Assembly: GCA_021812505.1 (NCBI GenBank)
Contig: JAKANG010000027.1
Coordinates: 1 to 8,895, forward strand
Reading direction: 5' to 3'
DNA: 8,895 bases
Origin: Pseudomonadota bacterium
GTDB taxonomy: Bacteria > Pseudomonadota > Alphaproteobacteria > Rhizobiales > Beijerinckiaceae
Shown here: positions 1 to 7,925 of the stretch, one piece after another
Layout of the letters: every line of letters begins with the position of its first letter
Numbering within the stretch: the stretch's first letter is position 1
Notes under the pieces: generated by a model
What the model was told of the DNA's origin: nothing
The model's database searches: none
What the model saw: the letters and a program-made list of their open reading frames with translations, nothing else
Made by a program: the position numbers and the translations under genes

Positions 1-1
1 G

Positions 2-2074
<2,073 letters not shown>

Positions 2075-2101
2075 TTTTCGGGCGCGCCCGACGCTTATAA
2101 C

Positions 2102-2140
2102 GAAAACGCCGCCGGGGGATCAGATCCCGGCGGCGTTTTC
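2102..2140. terminator. Bidirectional intrinsic terminator between acnA and yciB
   Basis: A perfect 15-bp inverted repeat (2102-2116 with 2126-2140) encloses a 9-nt loop. The stem is a GC-rich core flanked by AAAA on the left and TTTT on the right, so the transcript from either strand forms a strong hairpin ending in a U run. It sits 27 nt after the acnA stop and 32 nt after the yciB stop, exactly between two convergent genes, so one element probably serves both. Confidence 0.9.
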
Positions 2141-2172
2141 ATTTACCTTGTCCTCTTGAGCGACCCTCGCGA

Positions 2173-2820
2173 TCAGAAATGCTCCTGGTCCGCCTCAGGC
2201 TTGATCTCATGCTTCAGGACCAGCGGCGTCTGGGCCAAAGCGAAGAGGACCGTCAGCGGCATGACGCCAAATGATTTGAAGCCGGCCCAGAAATCCCAGC
2301 TTTGCGTCAAGCGCACCGCCTCGTTCAGCCCAGCGAGGAGGAAGAAAAACAGGCCCCAGCGAATGGTCAGCTTACGCCAGCCTGCCTCGTCGAGATGCAT
2401 CACGCTGTCGAGCGCCACGGGCAACAGCAATTTCCCGAACGCCAAGCCGCCAAGCAGCGCTGCGCCAAAAAGCGCGTTCACGATCGTCGGCTTCAGCTGG
2501 ATGAACAGCCGGTCCTGAAAGAAAAAGGTCAGCGAACCGAAGACCAATACGGCGATGGCGGTCACGACCGGCATGATCGGCAGATGCCGCGTCAACACCC
2601 ATGACGCAATCAGTGCGGCGACGACCGCCGCCATCAACACGCCCGTCGAAGTGAGGATAGCTGTCTTTTCGGGCGTGATTCCTTCCGGCAGGAGGGGGCT
2701 AACGAGCCCATGAAAGAAGGCCGGGCGCGAATTGGCGAGGAAGAACAGGACCAAAGGCCCCATTTCCAGCACCAGCTTCAGCAAGGGATTGACCTTTTTA
2801 GGTTTATTCTCTTCAGACAT
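2173..2820 (-). CDS. yciB: Inner membrane septation protein A family (YciB/IspZ-like)
   Basis: Predicted 215-residue polytopic inner-membrane protein of the YciB/IspZ ('septation protein A') family, linked in other bacteria to cell division, envelope synthesis and membrane integrity; the biochemical activity is not established. Family hallmarks include N-terminal NPLLKLVLEMGPLVLFFLANSRP (residues 11-33), FIQLKPTIVNALFG (106-119), WRKLTIRWGLFFF followed by LNE (148-166), and the C-terminal W..FK.FG..PLT..F...Q pattern (178-197). Hydrophobic segments lie near residues 12-31, 53-77, 82-101, 111-133, 152-168 and 183-202, suggesting five or six membrane spans; the charged N-terminus is probably cytoplasmic. 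The frame stays open 33 codons further upstream to 2919, but that part overlaps ftsY. The Met at 2820 has a GAGG Shine-Dalgarno 5 nt away and starts just before the conserved region, so I chose it. It lies 7 nt downstream of ftsY and is likely co-transcribed with it. Confidence 0.93.
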   Translation of the reverse strand: MSEENKPKKVNPLLKLVLEMGPLVLFFLANSRPAFFHGLVSPLLPEGITPEKTAILTSTGVLMAAVVAALIASWVLTRHLPIMPVVTAIAVLVFGSLTFFFQDRLFIQLKPTIVNALFGAALLGGLAFGKLLLPVALDSVMHLDEAGWRKLTIRWGLFFFLLAGLNEAVRLTQSWDFWAGFKSFGVMPLTVLFALAQTPLVLKHEIKPEADQEHF

Positions 2821-2825
2821 CGGGG

Positions 2826-2829
2826 CCTC
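2826..2829 (-). promoter_or_regulatory. Shine-Dalgarno of yciB overlapping the ftsY stop codon
   Basis: On the minus strand the ftsY stop TGA (2830-2828) runs directly into GG, giving a GAGG Shine-Dalgarno that shares two bases with the stop codon and lies 5 nt before the yciB ATG. This fixes the yciB start and suggests translational coupling of the two genes. Confidence 0.7.
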
Positions 2830-4027
2830 AGGCGTTGTCGTCTTCGAAGCCGGCAATGGCGCGAGCGAAATCTCGGGCCGCGAAAGGCTCCAGATCGTCG
2901 GCCTGTTCGCCGACCCCAATGAAATGGACCGGGAGCTGGAACTTGTCGGCGATCGCCACCAGAATGCCGCCGCGCGCCGTGCCGTCGAGCTTGGTCATGA
3001 CAAGGCCGGTGACGCCAGCAGTCTTGCCGAAGATCTCGACCTGGCTGAGGGCGTTCTGGCCTACGGTGGCGTCGAGCACCAGCAGGACCGCATGGGGCGC
3101 CTCGGGGTCGATCTTCTTCATGACCCGGACGATCTTTTCCAGCTCGGCCATGAGCTCGGCGCGATTCTGCAGGCGCCCCGCCGTGTCCATCATCAGCACG
3201 TCGACATTCTGCTCCTGCGCGGCCTTGATCGCGTCGAAGGCCAGCCCGGCGGCGTCGGCGCCCGCCTCACGCGCGATGACCGGAACCTCCATCCGCCCGC
3301 CCCAGATCTTCAGCTGCTCGATCGCCGCGGCGCGGAACGTGTCGCCCGCCGCCAGCATGAGCTTCTTGCCCTCGGCGGAAAATTTCGCGGTCAGCTTGCC
3401 GATGGTCGTCGTTTTACCCGAACCGTTGACGCCGACCACCAGAATGACGAAAGGTCTCTTCCCGGCCTCGATTTCCAGCGGTCGCGCCACCGGCGTCAGC
3501 ACGCGCTCCACCTCTTCAGCGAGAATGGCGCGCACTTCCTCCGGCGCGATCTGCTTGTCGTAGCGGCCCTTGCCGACCAGCGCTGCGATCCGGGTCGCGG
3601 CGGCGACGCCGAGGTCGGCGCGCACAAGCACATCCTCGAGATCCTCGAGCATGTCGGCGGAAAGCTTTTTCTTGGTGAAAATATCCGCGACGCCCTGAGC
3701 TATGGAAGATGACGACCGCGCGAGTCCATGCCGCAACCGCACCCACCAGCTCATCTTCGGCGGAGATGGGGATGGAACGGGCGCCGACTCGCCGGGGGCC
3801 GAAGGGACTTCAGGCTGCGGTTCCGGCCGAAAAGCCTCGAGAGAAGCCTCTGTGACCGGAGACAATTCGGCGACGCTCTCAGGCGCAGCCTCTGACTCAG
3901 GCTCCACTGGCGCCGGTTTGGCCTCTTCGACGACCTGCGGCTTGTTTTCCCAGAACGTTTCCTCGGCATGCCGCATCTTGAACAGGCGCCCGATGAAGCC
4001 GGCCTTTTCTTTCGATTCTGCGCTCAT
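2828..4027 (-). CDS. ftsY: Signal recognition particle receptor FtsY
   Basis: SRP-family GTPase that docks SRP-bound ribosomes at the SecYEG translocon in the inner membrane. The chosen start gives 399 residues. Residues 1-91 form an acidic, Pro/Glu/Ala-rich A domain that begins with a short basic amphipathic stretch (GFIGRLFKMRH, 10-20), a plausible membrane anchor. MSWWVRLRHGLARS (from 92) marks the start of the N domain and may be the second membrane-contact helix. The G domain has the P-loop GVNGSGKT (199-206), DTFRAAA (229-235), DTAGR (281-285), TKLDGTARGG (345-354) and the closing GVGEQADDLEPF motif (371-382), all intact. The frame is open up to 4150, but the 41 extra residues are not typical of the family. 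The ATG at 4027 has GGAG 3 nt upstream, a slightly short spacing. The internal Met at residue 19 is a less likely start. The gene is followed by yciB on the same strand and is divergent from the pseudouridine synthase gene. Confidence 0.96.
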   Translation of the reverse strand: MSAESKEKAGFIGRLFKMRHAEETFWENKPQVVEEAKPAPVEPESEAAPESVAELSPVTEASLEAFRPEPQPEVPSAPGESAPVPSPSPPKMSWWVRLRHGLARSSSSIAQGVADIFTKKKLSADMLEDLEDVLVRADLGVAAATRIAALVGKGRYDKQIAPEEVRAILAEEVERVLTPVARPLEIEAGKRPFVILVVGVNGSGKTTTIGKLTAKFSAEGKKLMLAAGDTFRAAAIEQLKIWGGRMEVPVIAREAGADAAGLAFDAIKAAQEQNVDVLMMDTAGRLQNRAELMAELEKIVRVMKKIDPEAPHAVLLVLDATVGQNALSQVEIFGKTAGVTGLVMTKLDGTARGGILVAIADKFQLPVHFIGVGEQADDLEPFAARDFARAIAGFEDDNA

Positions 4028-4148
4028 GCGCTCCAAACTCGCTTTGCGTCCAGGCGGTGCGCCCTTCTCAATTCGTGGAGATTTTGCGATAAGCGGCCAT
4101 GACGCCCACAGCAAGAAATCCCATTCCGATCTCGATAGCCTGTCCCGC
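4028..4148. other. Divergent intergenic region ftsY / pseudouridine synthase
   Basis: These 121 bp separate two divergent starts and must hold promoters for both, unless the plus-strand gene starts earlier. I found no clear -35/-10 pair. The best minus-strand candidate is TTGCTG followed 17 nt later by TATCGC, which is too weak to call. No strong Shine-Dalgarno precedes the plus-strand ATG at 4149. Confidence 0.4.
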
Positions 4149-4940
4149 ATGACGCCGGAAGAGATTTATGCGCGCCTGCTTTATCGGGACGGGCTGATCC
4201 TTGTCCTGGACAAGCCCGCGGGTCTGCCCGTCCATCGCGGCCCCAAGGGCGGTGAGAATTTCGAACAAGACTTTGTCCATCTGCGCTTCGGCCTGCCGCG
4301 CAATCCAGCGCTGGCCCATCGGCTGGACAAGGACACCTCCGGCTGCCTGGTGCTGGGGCGCCACCGCAAGGCCCTGGAAAAGCTGATGCTTCTGTTCAAG
4401 CAGGGCAAGATCGAGAAGTCCTATTGGGCGATCGTCAATGGCGGCCCCGCGGCGGACGAAGGCCTGATCGATTTGCCGCTCGGCCGGCTCGACGCCACGC
4501 GCGGCTGGTGGATGAAGGTCGATCCAAACGGATTGCCGTCGCAAACCCGCTGGCGCGTGCTCGGGCGTGGCCGCGATGCCGACGGCGCGCCGATCAGCTG
4601 GCTGGAGCTGGCGCCGCTGACCGGCCGAACCCATCAGCTGCGCGTCCATTGCGCGGCGCGCGATTTCCCGATTTTTGGCGATCCCATCTATGGCGCGGGG
4701 ATCCGTCCCGATGCGCTTCTGCACCTCCATGCGAGGGCGATCCGCATCCCGATCTCGAACAACAAGCCGCCCATCGAGGTTGAAGCCTGCGCGCCCGACC
4801 ATATGAAGGAGCGCCTCGCGGCCTGCGGCTGGACGCAGCAGATGGACGACGCGGTCGTCACAGCACGCCGACAGAAGGAAGAAACGCGGCAAAATGAGCG
4901 CGAAAACGCCGCGTCTGAGGAGAAAGTCGCAGGAAATTGA
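4149..4940 (+). CDS. RluA-family RNA pseudouridine synthase
   Basis: Predicted cytoplasmic enzyme converting uridine to pseudouridine in rRNA or tRNA. The 263-residue protein has the RluA catalytic motif HRLDKDTSG (residues 57-65), with Asp60 as the expected nucleophile, the preceding motif DGLILVLDKPAGLPVH, the KSYWAIVNG strand after it, and the C-terminal LTGRTHQLRVH and FPIFGDPIYG motifs, in family order. There is no N-terminal S4 RNA-binding domain, so it is a compact RluA/RluC-like enzyme; the target base cannot be read from sequence, so no symbol is given. The C-terminal 40 or so residues are charged and Gln/Glu/Lys-rich, beyond the catalytic core. The frame is open upstream to 3702, but that part is antisense to ftsY and shows no family similarity. 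The ATG at 4149 begins just before the conserved domain, although its Shine-Dalgarno is weak. asd follows after 77 nt on the same strand and could share a transcript. Confidence 0.92.
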   Translation: MTPEEIYARLLYRDGLILVLDKPAGLPVHRGPKGGENFEQDFVHLRFGLPRNPALAHRLDKDTSGCLVLGRHRKALEKLMLLFKQGKIEKSYWAIVNGGPAADEGLIDLPLGRLDATRGWWMKVDPNGLPSQTRWRVLGRGRDADGAPISWLELAPLTGRTHQLRVHCAARDFPIFGDPIYGAGIRPDALLHLHARAIRIPISNNKPPIEVEACAPDHMKERLAACGWTQQMDDAVVTARRQKEETRQNERENAASEEKVAGN

Positions 4941-4990
4941 GCGTTGCGGCCGGAAAGGCGCATTGCTCTACGCGCCTCCTTGCTGTAGGG

Positions 4991-5000
4991 AAGCGCGCTT
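4991..5000. repeat. 10-bp perfect palindrome in the asd leader
   Basis: AAGCGCGCTT is its own reverse complement and is followed by AAAA. It ends 7 nt before the asd Shine-Dalgarno (GGAG at 5008-5011). It could be a protein-binding site or a chance palindrome in GC-rich DNA. A weaker hairpin (AGGCGC, 10-nt loop, GCGCCT, 4956-4977) lies just upstream. No promoter boxes could be assigned with confidence. Confidence 0.3.
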
Positions 5001-5007
5001 AAAATGT

Positions 5008-5011
5008 GGAG
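5008..5011 (+). promoter_or_regulatory. Shine-Dalgarno of asd
   Basis: GGAG lies 6 nt before the ATG at 5018. It overlaps the alternative GTG codon at 5006-5008 and would not be usable by it, so it decides the start in favour of 5018. Confidence 0.7.
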
Positions 5012-5017
5012 ATCAGC

Positions 5018-6052
5018 ATGGGTTACAAGGTCGCTGTCGTCGGCGCCACGGGCAATGTGGGCCGCGAAATGCTGGATATTTTGGCCGAACGCCAGTTCCC
5101 GGCGGACGAGGTCGTGGCGCTCGCGTCGTCGCGCTCGATCGGCACGGAAGTGTCCTATGGCGACAAGACGCTGAAATGCAAGCATCTCGACACGTTCGAC
5201 TTTTCGGATTGCGACATCGCGCTGATGTCGGCCGGCGGCTCGGTCTCGAAAGACTGGTCGCCGAAGATCGGCGCGCAGAATTGCGTCGTGATCGATAATT
5301 CCTCGGCCTGGCGCTATGACGCCGACGTTCCGCTGGTCGTGCCGGAGGTCAACGCCGACGCGTTGAAGGGTTTCGGCCGCAAGAACATCATCGCCAATCC
5401 GAACTGCTCGACGGCGCAGTTGGTCGTGGCGCTCAAGCCGCTGCATGACCGCTTCACGATCAAGCGCGTCGTGGTTTCGACCTATCAGTCGGTTTCCGGC
5501 GCCGGCAAGGAGGCGATGGACGAACTCTTCGCCCAGACCCGCGCCGTCTTCGTCTCCGACCAGGTCGAGAACAAGAAGTTCCCGAAGCGCATCGCCTTCA
5601 ACCTCATCCCGCAGATCGACGTCTTCATGGAAGACGGCTTCACCAAGGAAGAGTGGAAGATGATGGCCGAGACGAAGAAAATTCTCGACCCGAAGATCAA
5701 GCTGACCGCGACCTGCGTGCGCGTGCCGGTTTTCATCTCCCATTCCGAAGCGGTGAATGTGGAGTTCGAGAAGCCGGTTACTGCGGAAGAGGCGCGGAAA
5801 ATCCTGCGCGAAGCGCCGGGCGTTCTGGTGATCGACAAGCGCGAGCCGGGCGGCTACATCACCCCGCACGAAGCGGCGGGCGAGGACGCCACCTATATTT
5901 CGCGCATCCGCGAGGACGCGACCGTCGAGAACGGCCTCGCCTTCTGGTGCGTGTCGGACAATCTGCGCAAGGGTGCGGCGCTCAACGCGGTGCAGATCGC
6001 GGAAGCGATGATCAACCGCAAGCTGCTGGCGCCGAAGCAGAAAGCGGCCTGA
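5018..6052 (+). CDS. asd: Aspartate-semialdehyde dehydrogenase
   Basis: NADPH-dependent enzyme reducing L-aspartyl-4-phosphate to aspartate semialdehyde, the branch point to lysine/diaminopimelate, threonine and methionine. It is cytosolic and normally a homodimer or tetramer. The 344-residue length is normal for the family. An N-terminal Rossmann motif GATGNVG (residues 9-15) binds NADP. NPNCSTAQ carries the catalytic cysteine (Cys130), and CVRVPVFISHSEAV supplies the substrate arginine (Arg235) and the catalytic histidine (His242), 7 residues apart as in E. coli Arg267/His274. VSTYQSVSGAGKEAMDEL and the VSDNLRKGAALNAVQIAE ending are also typical. An in-frame GTG at 5006 would add four residues, but GGAG at 5008-5011 lies 6 nt before the ATG at 5018, making that the better start. 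A strong terminator follows immediately. The carbonic anhydrase gene is convergent downstream. Confidence 0.97.
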   Translation: MGYKVAVVGATGNVGREMLDILAERQFPADEVVALASSRSIGTEVSYGDKTLKCKHLDTFDFSDCDIALMSAGGSVSKDWSPKIGAQNCVVIDNSSAWRYDADVPLVVPEVNADALKGFGRKNIIANPNCSTAQLVVALKPLHDRFTIKRVVVSTYQSVSGAGKEAMDELFAQTRAVFVSDQVENKKFPKRIAFNLIPQIDVFMEDGFTKEEWKMMAETKKILDPKIKLTATCVRVPVFISHSEAVNVEFEKPVTAEEARKILREAPGVLVIDKREPGGYITPHEAAGEDATYISRIREDATVENGLAFWCVSDNLRKGAALNAVQIAEAMINRKLLAPKQKAA

Positions 6053-6061
6053 GACCAAAAC

Positions 6062-6090
6062 GCGCCGGGGAAACCCGGCGCTTTCTTTTT
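6062..6090 (+). terminator. Intrinsic terminator after asd
   Basis: An 8-bp perfect GC stem (6062-6069 with 6074-6081) closes a GAAA tetraloop and is followed by a T-rich run (TTTCTTTTT, 6082-6090), 9 nt after the asd stop. On the opposite strand the same stem is followed by one G and four Ts, and lies 23 nt past the carbonic anhydrase stop, so it may also end that gene, less efficiently. Confidence 0.9.
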
Positions 6091-6104
6091 GATTCGCTGC
6101 AATT

Positions 6105-6800
6105 TCAGAAGCGTGGCGTTCCCCCCAGGGCCTCCCGATGGGCTTCGGCCGCGACCTGACGGAAGGTTCCGTCGCTCGGATCCAGAGCCATGAGTTCGCC
6201 GCCGGCCACGCCGAAATAGGCGCCGTGCAGATTAAGCCAGCCGCGCTGCTCAAGCGTCGCGATATAGGGAAAACTGCGCAGATTGGCGATGCTCTGCTTG
6301 ATCGACTCCCACGCGAGCCGCTCCGACCAGTTCTGCAAGGGTTCGGTCGGCTCGCCGATTTTTTCCGCCGCGGGGGCGAGCAACTTGATCCAGCCGCCGA
6401 TGAAATCGCCGGGCGCGAGCGGCCGCATATAGGGATCGTGCTGGAGCTGAGCATAGGCTTTCACGCCGCCGCACTGGGCATGGCCCATCACCACGATATG
6501 CTTGACCTTGAGACCCATCACCGCGAATTCGATCGCGGCCGAGGTTCCGTGGTAATCGTCATTGGGCTTGTAAGGCGGCACGAGGTTGGCGACGTTGCGC
6601 ACCACAAACATCTCGCCGGGGCCAGCGTCGAAGATCAGTTCCGGAGAGACGCGCGAATCGCAACATCCGATCAGCAGGATCTCCGGGCTTTGGCCACTTT
6701 TCGCCAGTTCCTCATAACGTTCTCGTTCGCGCGAGAGACGTCCGGCAAGGAATTTCTCATAACCCTCGGTGAGCCGCGTCGGAAAATGTGCTTCGCTCAT
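6105..6800 (-). CDS. Beta-class carbonic anhydrase
   Basis: Zinc enzyme that interconverts CO2 and bicarbonate; predicted cytosolic because no signal peptide is visible. The 231-residue protein shows the beta-CA zinc site: Cys46 in GCCDSRV, and His107 and Cys110 in GHAQCGG, with the Asp48/Arg50 dyad beside the first ligand. MFVVRNVANLVPP (64-76), HGTSAAIEFAV (84-94) and the WLNLHGAYFGVAGGEL region (187-202) are also family-typical. In-frame ATGs lie upstream (6813-6815 and further), but AAGGA sits 6 nt before the ATG at 6800, which is chosen. It is convergent with asd and divergent from the CoA-ester lyase. Bicarbonate supply to carboxylases (for example acetyl-CoA or PEP carboxylase) is the usual housekeeping role of such enzymes; a link to either neighbour is only inference. 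Clade assignment (CynT-like or Can-like) would need a tree, so no symbol is given. Confidence 0.95.
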   Translation of the reverse strand: MSEAHFPTRLTEGYEKFLAGRLSRERERYEELAKSGQSPEILLIGCCDSRVSPELIFDAGPGEMFVVRNVANLVPPYKPNDDYHGTSAAIEFAVMGLKVKHIVVMGHAQCGGVKAYAQLQHDPYMRPLAPGDFIGGWIKLLAPAAEKIGEPTEPLQNWSERLAWESIKQSIANLRSFPYIATLEQRGWLNLHGAYFGVAGGELMALDPSDGTFRQVAAEAHREALGGTPRF

Positions 6801-6806
6801 TCGCCG

Positions 6807-6811
6807 TCCTT
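6807..6811 (-). promoter_or_regulatory. Shine-Dalgarno of the carbonic anhydrase gene
   Basis: AAGGA on the minus strand lies 6 nt upstream of the ATG at 6800, an optimal spacing. The in-frame ATG at 6813-6815 precedes this site and has no comparable ribosome-binding sequence, so the shorter protein is preferred. Confidence 0.7.
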
Positions 6812-6832
6812 CCATGTGAACGAACAGCTTTT

Positions 6833-6863
6833 GCCGCATCGCGGCGAGGAGAGCAATCCTCGC
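6833..6863 (-). other. Two overlapping hairpins in the carbonic anhydrase leader
   Basis: On the minus strand a 7-bp stem (6857-6863 with 6844-6850, 6-nt loop) overlaps a 5-bp stem (6841-6845 with 6833-6837, 3-nt loop). They share bases 6844-6845 and cannot both form completely. They lie about 33-63 nt upstream of the start codon. If the transcript starts above this region they would be in the 5' leader. There is no U run, so neither is an intrinsic terminator. Chance pairing in GC-rich DNA is a real alternative. Confidence 0.3.
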
Positions 6864-6961
6864 TTTGGTAGCGTGTTCCGGCAATCACGATGACCACGAA
6901 ATGACGATGGCGTGAAAGGGGCGGAAACATTATTGTGCCCTGCGAAAAACCATTCCCCTAT

Positions 6962-6965
6962 GGAG
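6962..6965 (+). promoter_or_regulatory. Shine-Dalgarno of the CoA-ester lyase gene
   Basis: GGAG lies 5 nt before the ATG at 6971. It supports that start over the in-frame GTG at 6935, which would add 12 residues without family similarity. I see no convincing -35/-10 pair in the rest of the 170-bp divergent region. Confidence 0.65.
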
Positions 6966-6970
6966 CAATC

Positions 6971-7849
6971 ATGATCAGCCTTCGTCCCCGCCGCAGCGTT
7001 CTCTATATGCCGGGCTCGAACGCCCGCGCGCTGGAAAAGGCCAAGACGATCGCCGCCGATTCCCTCATTCTCGACCTTGAGGACGCCGTGGCGCCCGACG
7101 CCAAGGAACTGGCGCGCGACCAGGTCGCCGCCGCCGTCAAGGCGGGCGGCTTCGGGCGACGCGAGATCGTCATTCGCGTCAATGGCGCCGGCACGCCCTG
7201 GGGCGAGGCCGATCTGGCCGCCGCGGCTATGGCCGGCCCCGACGCCATTCTCCTCCCGAAAGTCTCGTCGCCGGGCGACATCATGGTCACCGCCAAGGCC
7301 CTGCGCGACGCGGGCGCCCCGGACCATACGAAGCTCTGGGCGATGATGGAGACGCCGGTCGCCATTCTCAACGCCGATTCCATCGTCCGCACCGCGCTCG
7401 ATCCGCAGTCGCGTCTGGCCGTTCTGGTGATGGGCACGAACGACATCGCCAAGGAAACCCGCGCCCGCCTCACCCCGGGGCGACAGTCCATGCTGGCCTA
7501 TTTGTCGATCTGCGTCGCGGCCGCCCGCGCGAACGGCGTGGATATTGTCGATGGCGTCTACAACGATTTCTCCAATGAAGCCGGGCTCCGCGCCGAATGC
7601 GAACAGGGCCGCGATCTCGGCATGGACGGCAAGACCTTGATCCACCCCAATCAGGTCGCGATCTGCAACGAGGTCTTCGCGCCTTCCGAAGCCGAGGTCG
7701 CCTTCGCCCGCAAGATCATCGAGGTCTTCGACCTGCCGGAAAACACGTCCAGGGGCGCCCTGCAGATCGACGGCAAGATGGTCGAACGCCTCCATGCCGA
7801 CATGGCGCGCCGTACGGTCGCCATCGCGGACGCCATCGCGGCCGCCTGA
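6971..7849 (+). CDS. CoA-ester lyase, CitE/malyl-CoA lyase-like (HpcH/HpaI family)
   Basis: Predicted Mg2+-dependent cytosolic enzyme of the CitE-like branch, which cleaves, forms or hydrolyses 3-hydroxyacyl-CoA esters such as malyl-CoA, beta-methylmalyl-CoA or citramalyl-CoA. The 292-residue TIM-barrel-sized protein opens with RSVLYMPGSNARALEKA (residues 8-24), then LILDLEDAVAPDAKE (Asp35, Glu37, Asp38). Arg69 in VIRVNG is the expected CoA/substrate contact. Glu127 in MMETP and Asp158 in MGTNDIAKE match the family's Mg2+ ligands. GKTLIHPNQV near the end closes the domain. It resembles the stand-alone CitE-like proteins of alphaproteobacteria more than the roughly 320-residue serine-cycle malyl-CoA lyase (MclA) type, and no citrate lyase subunits are nearby, so citrate lyase itself is unlikely. 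The substrate cannot be decided, so no symbol is given. The ATG at 6971 has a good Shine-Dalgarno. The mitofilin-like gene follows after 76 bp on the same strand. Confidence 0.9.
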   Translation: MISLRPRRSVLYMPGSNARALEKAKTIAADSLILDLEDAVAPDAKELARDQVAAAVKAGGFGRREIVIRVNGAGTPWGEADLAAAAMAGPDAILLPKVSSPGDIMVTAKALRDAGAPDHTKLWAMMETPVAILNADSIVRTALDPQSRLAVLVMGTNDIAKETRARLTPGRQSMLAYLSICVAAARANGVDIVDGVYNDFSNEAGLRAECEQGRDLGMDGKTLIHPNQVAICNEVFAPSEAEVAFARKIIEVFDLPENTSRGALQIDGKMVERLHADMARRTVAIADAIAAA

Positions 7850-7851
7850 AA

Positions 7852-7889
7852 GCGCCTCGCCGATTGCGGGTTCCCTTTCCTCGAGGCGC
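7852..7889 (+). other. Inverted repeat after the CoA-ester lyase gene
   Basis: A perfect 8-bp stem (GCGCCTCG at 7852-7859, CGAGGCGC at 7882-7889) encloses a 22-nt loop, starting 2 nt after the lyase stop. No T run follows, so it is not a canonical terminator. It may stabilise the 3' end, act as a weak or Rho-assisted terminator, or be incidental. It occupies half of the 76-bp gap before the next gene. Confidence 0.35.
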
Positions 7890-7925
7890 GCGCTAGCAAT
7901 GGGGCAGCATGAAAAGAGGCGCGGG

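Noticed and set aside
2732..3712. A 326-codon plus-strand open frame opposite ftsY
   Set aside because: It is antisense to the conserved FtsY NG domain. Its Asp/Arg/His/Gln-rich translation is a bias artefact.
4068..4124. An 18-codon minus-strand frame with a hydrophobic stretch (MGFLAVGVMAAYRK...) in the ftsY upstream region
   Set aside because: It resembles a tiny membrane peptide, but it is very short, has only a poor ribosome-binding site, and is the tail of a longer antisense shadow frame. Chance is the simpler explanation.
4688..6454. A 588-codon minus-strand open frame across asd and its surroundings
   Set aside because: It is antisense to the complete asd gene and runs into both neighbours. 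Its translation is Arg/His/Asp-rich with no recognisable family, as expected for a frame kept open by GC-rich codon bias.
6138..6893. A 251-codon plus-strand open frame opposite the carbonic anhydrase gene
   Set aside because: It is antisense to a gene with an intact zinc site and shows no family motif of its own.
6933..6961. TTGTGC followed about 17 nt later by CCCTAT as a promoter for the CoA-ester lyase
   Set aside because: The putative -10 box directly abuts the Shine-Dalgarno at 6962, which would leave almost no leader, and both boxes match consensus poorly.
6797..7795. A 332-codon minus-strand open frame opposite the CoA-ester lyase gene
   Set aside because: It is antisense to a gene with all catalytic motifs, and its composition is typical of a shadow frame. 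No family similarity was seen.
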